From Trichosporon coremiiforme (Eukaryota > Basidiomycota > Tremellomycetes > Trichosporonales > Trichosporonaceae): a stretch of 64,000 bases of DNA. Below the pieces are notes generated by a model that was given only the letters and a program-made list of their open reading frames with translations, had not been told where the DNA came from and ran no database searches. Position numbers and translations under genes: made by a program. Below are positions 58,070-64,000 of this stretch, piece by piece (within the stretch, counting starts at the first letter, position 1; every line of letters starts with the position of its first letter). The stretch spans positions 62,001 through 126,000 of the forward strand of contig BCJJ01000015.1 in the NCBI GenBank assembly GCA_039545355.1, written 5' to 3'.

Positions 58070-60000
58070 GGTTGCGTGCTGGCTGTTCCAGTGGGTTGTG
58101 GGGTCGACAAAACTCTGCCCGCTCTCTTATGTACTGCCAGTGATGCATCGATAACCTGTGTTGAGCTTGTTTCCAGTCTTGCGTCAATGAGATCCCACCC
58201 CAGGAGTTAACACTGGCTCTTGCTAGCCCGAGACACTGATCCTGCCAAGGCGGTGGGCAGCGTTTAGCGGCAGCCCCCGCAGTTCAGGCAGCTGACCCAG
58301 GTGGGGCCATGCACGCCAGGTTATGGCCCCGCAAGCGTGCGCACACTGTGGCTGCGTCGGCTTGGGTGCCAGAACGGTCTTGAGTCGGGAACCTGGCCGG
58401 GCCTGCCAAGACTTTCTAGGTGACAGGGTTCATTTTGTGCACAATCATATTAGGCGCCGCGCCACGCATTTCGAAACTGGATTCCGGCATTTCCTCCTTG
58501 CGCGGACGCAGCGCGGGGTTCGGAATCGTCTCATGAAGCCTATGTCCCTGGCGGAGATCTGCAGAACGTGCATAGACGTGCACGCATTGGACAGTGGGGG
58601 GAACGAAGGTGCTGCAGATAGATAGAAAGTTGGGCGGCACAGAGACATGACGCAGTGACTTGCACACGGAGGATTGGGAGCCACTAGCGGCCGCCCCAGC
58701 GCAATGGATGGAATTCACACGTCCGCTCGCTTCCTATCCGATCAAGTCGTCGGCTTCGTCAGCCTAATACCGGCGCCTTAGCCGCCTTGTGCCGCCTTAC
58801 CGCCTGCTGACCTCCTGGTGATCAGACGCACCACCCTTCCTCCTCCGGGCGCCATCAGGTGACGCAGCGGGGCGTCGCGTGCCCATGCGTGTGATTCGTT
58901 GGTTTTGCCGTCAGCGCTCGGGGAAGCCTCATCGACGGCCTCCACACCGTCGAGACAAGCTCGTCTATCGCAACACTTTGCCCGCAACGCAAGCGAGGGT
59001 CTCTCAGGAGGGTGGCTCAGAACAAAGTGCAGGACAGGAGATCACTTGACAAGAATTCTTGGAAATGAGCTTGTTGCGCTGCCGTGCCTGTCGGTACCTG
59101 TCGGTGACCGCCGCCAGTAACCTGTGAATGCTTAACAATCCTCGCAAGGTTCGCTCGCTGCCAAGATGATTGTTTGCCGCCTCCACCACTATCTAGTCGC
59201 CATTCCGGAATCGAAGCCCACATATCTCGATTGTGCAGACGTTTGTGGGCGTGCATGCCATCGCGTTTGACTGTAAAGCAGAGTTGTCGGTGTGCTCCGC
59301 TGAAATCGGGCCCCGCTGCACTGGGTCAAGATCCGTTTCCCGCAAACGTGTGGCCCCGGATTTCTCCCCGCCTCTCTCCAAGAGCAACAGCACACATTTA
59401 TCTCGGAAAACTTTGTTCTTCTGGGGCTGTTATGAGTAAAATCTCGTGAGTCACCTTGCGCAGATCATTCCAGATCGATGGGTGCGGACGCCGGTGGCTG
59501 CAATGAAGGTGAGAAAGGTGCTTAGAGAGGCAGGGTCTCCAATCGGCGACGAAGTGGGAAGGCTCAGTTTCACTCACTATCAACAAATTCAACAAATTCT
59601 TGCAGACATATCCCCCCAATCCCTGCAATCGGCGAAGATACGGTTTGTGATCGCAAACGCAGTACAGAAGATGATGGTCAACAGTCAACATCCCTCGTGA
59701 AAGATATCAGGTTGCGGCACTTGAGTACGGTATGTGGATGGCCGATTATGGTTGGCTGGTTGGATTTGAAGCCGCTGGCGCTACGTCGTGCTGAGACCAC
59801 CGGCCACCTTGACACCAGCACGCCAGCTGTCGTTCGACCTCCTTTTCCACAGCTTCCTTCATCGCTGCATCGATCCTTCGGCTCGTCGATCCGCGCTTCC
59901 GACTGTCACTTCTAGACTTCTTGGCTGCGTGCTCCATTAGCCCGCTTCTTGTTTGGCTCCCCGCCCGCCTGTTCCCGGACCAAGTCCTTGATTGCCCACC
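58070..60000. other. Gene-poor 1.9-kb stretch
   Basis: Promoters of the MFS permease (left) and of the CCDC47-type gene (right). A plus-strand frame at 59446-59700 looks somewhat protein-like (RWVRTPVAAMKVRKVLREAG) but has no ATG start or valid splice context, so it is not called. Confidence 0.4.
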
Positions 60001-61228
60001 ATGTCCGCCATCCTCCAGGCCATCAGCAAGATCTCGCCTCCTCCTCCCGTCAACGCTCCTCGCGAGTACGACGGTTACGAGTTCAGGTGGAAGATGTTTG
60101 TCTTCCGCCCTGCGACGTTCCAGTTCGAGGGCATGATGTTCGCCATTCTCGGCGCGTACCTCCTGCTGCACTTCATCGGCAAGGCCGTCAACATGGGCAA
60201 GGCCAAGAAGATGTAAGTAACAGCTGTTGTTGTCAGGTCATGAAGCTAATCTCAGCATGGCCCCCATTGAGGCTTTCGCTGCTACGCAGTTCAAGGCAGT
60301 GAGGCCGATGGAGAGCTCGTCCTCGGCGCTGCACTTGATCTACGCGACCGGCCGCCGCAACGTTCTCGCGTTCCACGCGTCGCTCAAGCTCTCGACTCTC
60401 CACGACGTCATCATGCTTCTGTGGGAGAACATTTACAGCTTCATTGAGCCCACCAAGGCTGAGCAGCCTGGCCTCACCCTCCAGTACACCCTGGGTCGTG
60501 GCACCAACGGCCTTCAGGGTGAGGGCGCTGGCGTTTGGGGTATTCTCAACAAGAACGGCATGGTCGCCGTTCGCGAGAAGCGTTGGGACCTTGTAAGTCA
60601 TGGTTGCTGTCCAAAGTAGCCTGTACTAACGTTTCAGTCGTTCGCCCGCATCCAGGAAACCCCTGTCGTTCCTATCACCCACACTCTTTTCACTGAGCAC
60701 TCCGAGATCACCGAGGCGCTCCTCAAGACTCCTAACATCGGTCTCTCGAACCTGCTCGCCGACGCCGACTCGATGAACCTGCTCAAGTTCTTTATCATCT
60801 CGGACGTCTCGGACCGCAAGCCTGCCAAGGGTCCTCTCTCCGCTGAGCACCGTGCTCGCCAGATCTGGGTTGCGCTCCACCCTCCTTCCAACAGCACCGA
60901 GGAGGCCGTTGCCAATGCCTGGAACCAGGTCGCCCTCAACGTTGCTGACTTCCTCGGCAAGAACCCCATCAAGCCTGAGATCACCCGCAAGCTGATCAAG
61001 ACCCGCCTCGAGGTCGACAACGCCCTTGCCAAGCAGTACCGCAAGGAGCAGGAGGAGGACGGCGAGATTGAGAGCGCCGAGGACAAGCGCCTCGCGAAGA
61101 AGAAGGCTGCTCGCGCCGGCCTTAGCGAGAAGGAACTGAAGAAGCTCGAGGAGAAGGAGAGGAAGCGTGAGATCCGCAAGATCCAGAAGCGCGGCGGTAT
61201 GGGTGGCGGTATGGGAGGTGGCAGGTAA
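60001..61228 (+). CDS. CCDC47-type ER membrane protein (PAT complex)
   Basis: ER membrane protein of the DUF1682/CCDC47 family, part of the complex that assists insertion of multi-pass membrane proteins. Three exons (60001-60212, 60256-60592, 60638-61228) close to 379 residues. EYDGYEFRWKMFVFRPATFQFEG precedes a single membrane helix near residues 44-62 (FAILGAYLLLHFIG). The cytosolic domain contains YATGRRNVLAFHASLKL and SNLLADADSMNLLKFFIISD, as in the family. The C-terminus is a Lys/Glu/Arg coiled coil, ending in a Gly/Met-rich tail (GGMGGGMGGGR). The start is the ATG at 60001, in a CACC context; an in-frame upstream ATG does not exist nearby. Confidence 0.88.
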
Positions 61229-62464
61229 TGCCTGCGCAGCCCGAGGATCCACGGAGTGATCTGCAAGAAGTTGAAGTCGGCGACGACGTCGCACCACGAA
61301 GACACATCATCACATATAGGTTGTTGGGATTCTGCATCAGCGCATGTCCGTATGCATATTCGGGTGAACGGTGAGCGGCTGTGCGTTTCGGCGTTTCCGA
61401 TCGCTGCAATCTGTCGATCAGGGTGTCTCATGTACTCTCGAGCTGGGTGGCCCAAGAAAGCGCTGATAAGAGAATGAGAGGGCACGTGAGTGGCTGATGA
61501 AGCCTTAGTGCGTGGCCGTCGTAGCGAGGATAAGGTTCCAGTCGGCGGTCAGCGGATAAGGCGACCCGGGATGTCCGCGGAGCGGGCGAAAACACCGACA
61601 CACCGAACTCTCGGGTCGCCGGCGTAGGAGGCTAGCACGGATTAGGAATGAGATGGGAACCTGGTCGGAAGCACGATGCCGCTAATGTCCGCCTGGTGCT
61701 GGAATGTGTGTAAGTGTGACAGAGGGCACAGAGATCGTCATGGAGTCTACGGTGCGGGGACCGGCTATGATGATGCGGAATGGTGATTGCGGGACTTCAC
61801 AGGCTTCGGCTACCTCTGCTGCTGGACGATGACCCGCCAGGTACTCAAACGTCACCAGACGAAGGCAGCTGACTTTCTCTCTGCTGCCTGACAAGCCGAC
61901 AAGTTTTTCGCGAGGAAGTTCCGCCGGCCCAGACCCACGTCATGAGCCTCACTAGCTGTCACAAGTGCTCCGATGACTAACCTGCAACGAGCGGCCACTA
62001 ACCTGCACGGCGGCGGCCAAAGCTGCGGGGTGCGCTGCATTGCGGGCTTGGCTACGGGGTGTACGGGACTGGTGCAATCAGGCGGTATGCATTGCACCAT
62101 AACATGTGGGTGTAGCGTGTGCTGGGATGCTCGGTATGCCTGCTGGGCGGGGTTTTCGGAGTTATTAGGGTCATGGCCACGGACGGATAAGGACTCGGGG
62201 TCGACCGCGCTCTACCGCGCCTGGGAGTGCCGGCGCTGGCTGGGTTATGGGACAGCTCTGGCCGGGCTGGCGCCCCTACGCCCTACCGTGCGCTGCCCGC
62301 CAAAATCCAACGGGGGTAAAAAAGATGGGACAGCCCGCCCCGTTCCACGCCCCTCAGCCTGTGGTTCGGCTGCCGATATCATCGTCACCTTGCTCCCCTC
62401 TTGTTACTTCCACCTTCTCCTCATCCCTCCCCCTCCCTACTCCTCCCTTGTAAAATCAAAAACA
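61229..62464. other. Upstream region of the phosphate carrier gene
   Basis: No gene recognised. It holds a CACGTG core at 61483-61488 and GATAAG-type motifs near 61464 and 62187. A long pyrimidine tract at about 62395-62455 just before the ATG is typical of strongly expressed fungal genes. Confidence 0.5.
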
Positions 62465-63622
62465 ATGTCGTCCGCTATGGTTTCCCAGGTTAAGGGCTTC
62501 TACGCCGCCTCCGTCTCGGAGAAGAAGACCCCCACCGGCGCTGACCTCTACGCCCGGTAAGTTGTCAAGTTTTCTTGCTCAGCGATCACCGGCAAGGGAA
62601 GAGAGTGTGGAAAAAACGCAAACAACCGTCCGTCGCCGTGACGGACATCCAAGTTCACATCTCGACCTGAACGACATCGCACTCGGAGCAGGGGAACCGA
62701 TCCGAAGCATAGCATTGCAGTTATCTGACAGCCTCCCAGTTTCGCCCTCGCCGGTGCCCTCGGCTGTGCCATCACCCACGGTGCCCTTACCCCCGTCGAT
62801 GTCGTCAAGACCCGTATCCAGCTTGAGCCCGAGGTCTACAACAAGGGTATGATCAGCTCCTTCCGCCAGATCATCAAGAACGAGGGTGCTGGTGCCCTCC
62901 TCACCGGTCTCGGCCCCACCGTCGCCGGTTACGCCGTCCAGGGTGCCCTCAAGTTCGGTGGATACGAGTTCTGGAAGAAGCAGGCCATCGACTACCTCGG
63001 TGTCAAGAAGGCCTCTGAGAACCGCCAGGCCGTCTACCTCGGTGCCTCTGGTATCGCCGAGTTCTTCGCCGACATTGCCCTCTGCCCCCTCGAGGCCACC
63101 CGTATCCGTCTCGTCTCGCAGCCCACGTTCGCCAACGGCCTCGCCTCTGGTTTCCTCCGCATCGCCCGTGAGGAGGGTATCGGCGGCTTCTACGCCGGTT
63201 TCGGCCCCATCCTGTTCAAGCAGGTCCCCTACACCATGGCTAAGTTCGCCGTCTTCGAGGTCGCCTCGGAGAAGATCCTCCAGGGTCTCGGCCGCACCAA
63301 GGCCTCGCTCACCCAGGGTGAGCAGACCGGCCTCAACCTCGGCGCCGGTCTCATCGCCGGTATGGCCGCCGCCGTCATCTCGCAGCCCGCCGACACCCTC
63401 CTCTCCAAGATCAACAAGACCAAGGGTGCTCCCGGCCAGTCGACCACCTCGCGTCTCATCGAGATGTCCAAGCAGCTCGGTGTCAAGGGTCTCTTCACCG
63501 GCATGGGCGCCCGTCTCGTCATGATCGGTACCCTCACCGCCGGTCAGTTCCTCATCTACGGTGACATCAAGCGTATGCTCAACGCCACCGGTGGTGTCGA
63601 GATCGCCGCTGTCCCCAAGTAA
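62465..63622 (+). CDS. MIR1: Mitochondrial phosphate carrier
   Basis: Inner-membrane carrier importing phosphate into the matrix for ATP synthesis. Two exons (62465-62556 and 62740-63622) close to 324 residues. Three carrier repeats are visible with signatures [16 protein letters not shown] and [35 protein letters not shown] opens repeat 1, and [24 protein letters not shown] is highly specific to the phosphate carrier. The 183-nt intron falls right after the N-terminal leader. Strong codon bias (mostly C-ending codons) and the upstream CT-rich tract suggest high expression. The exact paralogue class (Mir1 versus Pic2) is inferred from these blocks. Confidence 0.93.
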
Positions 63623-64000
63623 GATAGACGTCCCCGCCCTGCCGTCTCGGACGGTGACCCACCCAAAAACGAGCCCTAGCTTAGTATCATTCTTGTCTTT
63701 GGGATATGCACGACCACGTACGCATTTGTTAGCCACCACACCTATGCAGCTGCACTGGATACTTTACAGACTGGAAAACTGACGCAGAGTTGCACCGAAG
63801 GAACGCGCTCGAACAGAAAATGGTGGACGCCGCGGAAACCGCTAGTGCCAAGCCCGCCACAGACCCGCATCGGGATTTACGCAAAGTATGATGCAAGCCA
63901 CTGCTGAGCTCGGGGGCGACGTCGTCTCCGCACACACTATGCATGCACTCACCGCCCCATGCTCGTATGGGTGTTCACGCCTGGGATCGGCTGTGCATGC
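63623..64000. other. Downstream of the phosphate carrier gene to window edge
   Basis: Probable 3' untranslated region, then unassigned sequence. No gene recognised. Confidence 0.5.

Noticed and set aside
59446..59700. Plus-strand frame with RWVRTPVAAMKVRKVLREAG
   Set aside because: It begins at GTG inside a possible donor, lacks an ATG or a usable intron, and overlaps an equally open minus-strand frame.

Overview
The window is nuclear DNA from a GC-rich fungus, most likely a basidiomycetous yeast of the Tremellomycetes (Trichosporonales or a relative). That placement is inference. It rests on dense protein genes split by short introns (mostly 37-60 nt, GTGAGT/GTAAGT donors, CTRAC-like branch sites, CAG acceptors), ordinary eukaryotic housekeeping genes on both strands, and a secreted AA14-type LPMO-like protein of a family I associate with Basidiomycota. 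One 10-N assembly gap lies at 24126-24135.

Layout. 0-8.2 kb: a metallophosphoesterase gene carrying two apparent frameshifts, an MFS permease, an RRM nucleolar protein (Nop8/NOL8-like) and the LPMO-like protein. 8.2-11.3 kb: gene-poor. 11.3-17.0 kb: THO2 of the THO/TREX complex. 17.4 kb: an intron-containing tRNA-Glu(CTC). 18.0-19.0 kb: a possible decayed gene. 19.2-22.5 kb: KSH1 (a 68-residue secretory-pathway protein) divergent from the 13-exon checkpoint clamp loader RAD17. 22.9-27.1 kb: an M1 aminopeptidase with a repeat insertion and two plausible starts. 27.1-30.5 kb: gene-poor, then a low-complexity orphan protein. 33.1-33.5 kb: a small tentative spliced gene. 34.7-36.5 kb: YDJ1-type Hsp40 with a 9-nt microexon. 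37.6-39.2 kb: PSY4/PPP4R2. 39.3-42.1 kb: an M13 metallopeptidase, divergent from MCM6 (42.5-45.4 kb). 45.5-46.2 kb: mitoribosomal uL10m, divergent from proteasomal RPN9 (46.5-47.9 kb). 48.8-51.4 kb: two orphan proteins. 51.4-54.7 kb: gene-poor. 54.7-58.1 kb: a cyclase-family enzyme convergent with a second MFS permease. 60.0-61.2 kb: the CCDC47-type ER protein. 62.5-63.6 kb: the mitochondrial phosphate carrier.

The genes do not form one pathway. The only pair that looks functionally linked by position is the cyclase and the MFS permease at 54.7-58.1 kb. Gene models were built by hand from splice signals and frame continuity. For every multi-exon model described as closing, the exon lengths sum to a multiple of three. 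I see no convincing previously undescribed system. The most informative oddities are the KTEG-repeat insertion and possible dual targeting of the aminopeptidase, the Hsp40 microexon, the SPLFP repeats of the nucleolar protein, an unusual Walker-B-like segment in RAD17, and two genes that appear broken.
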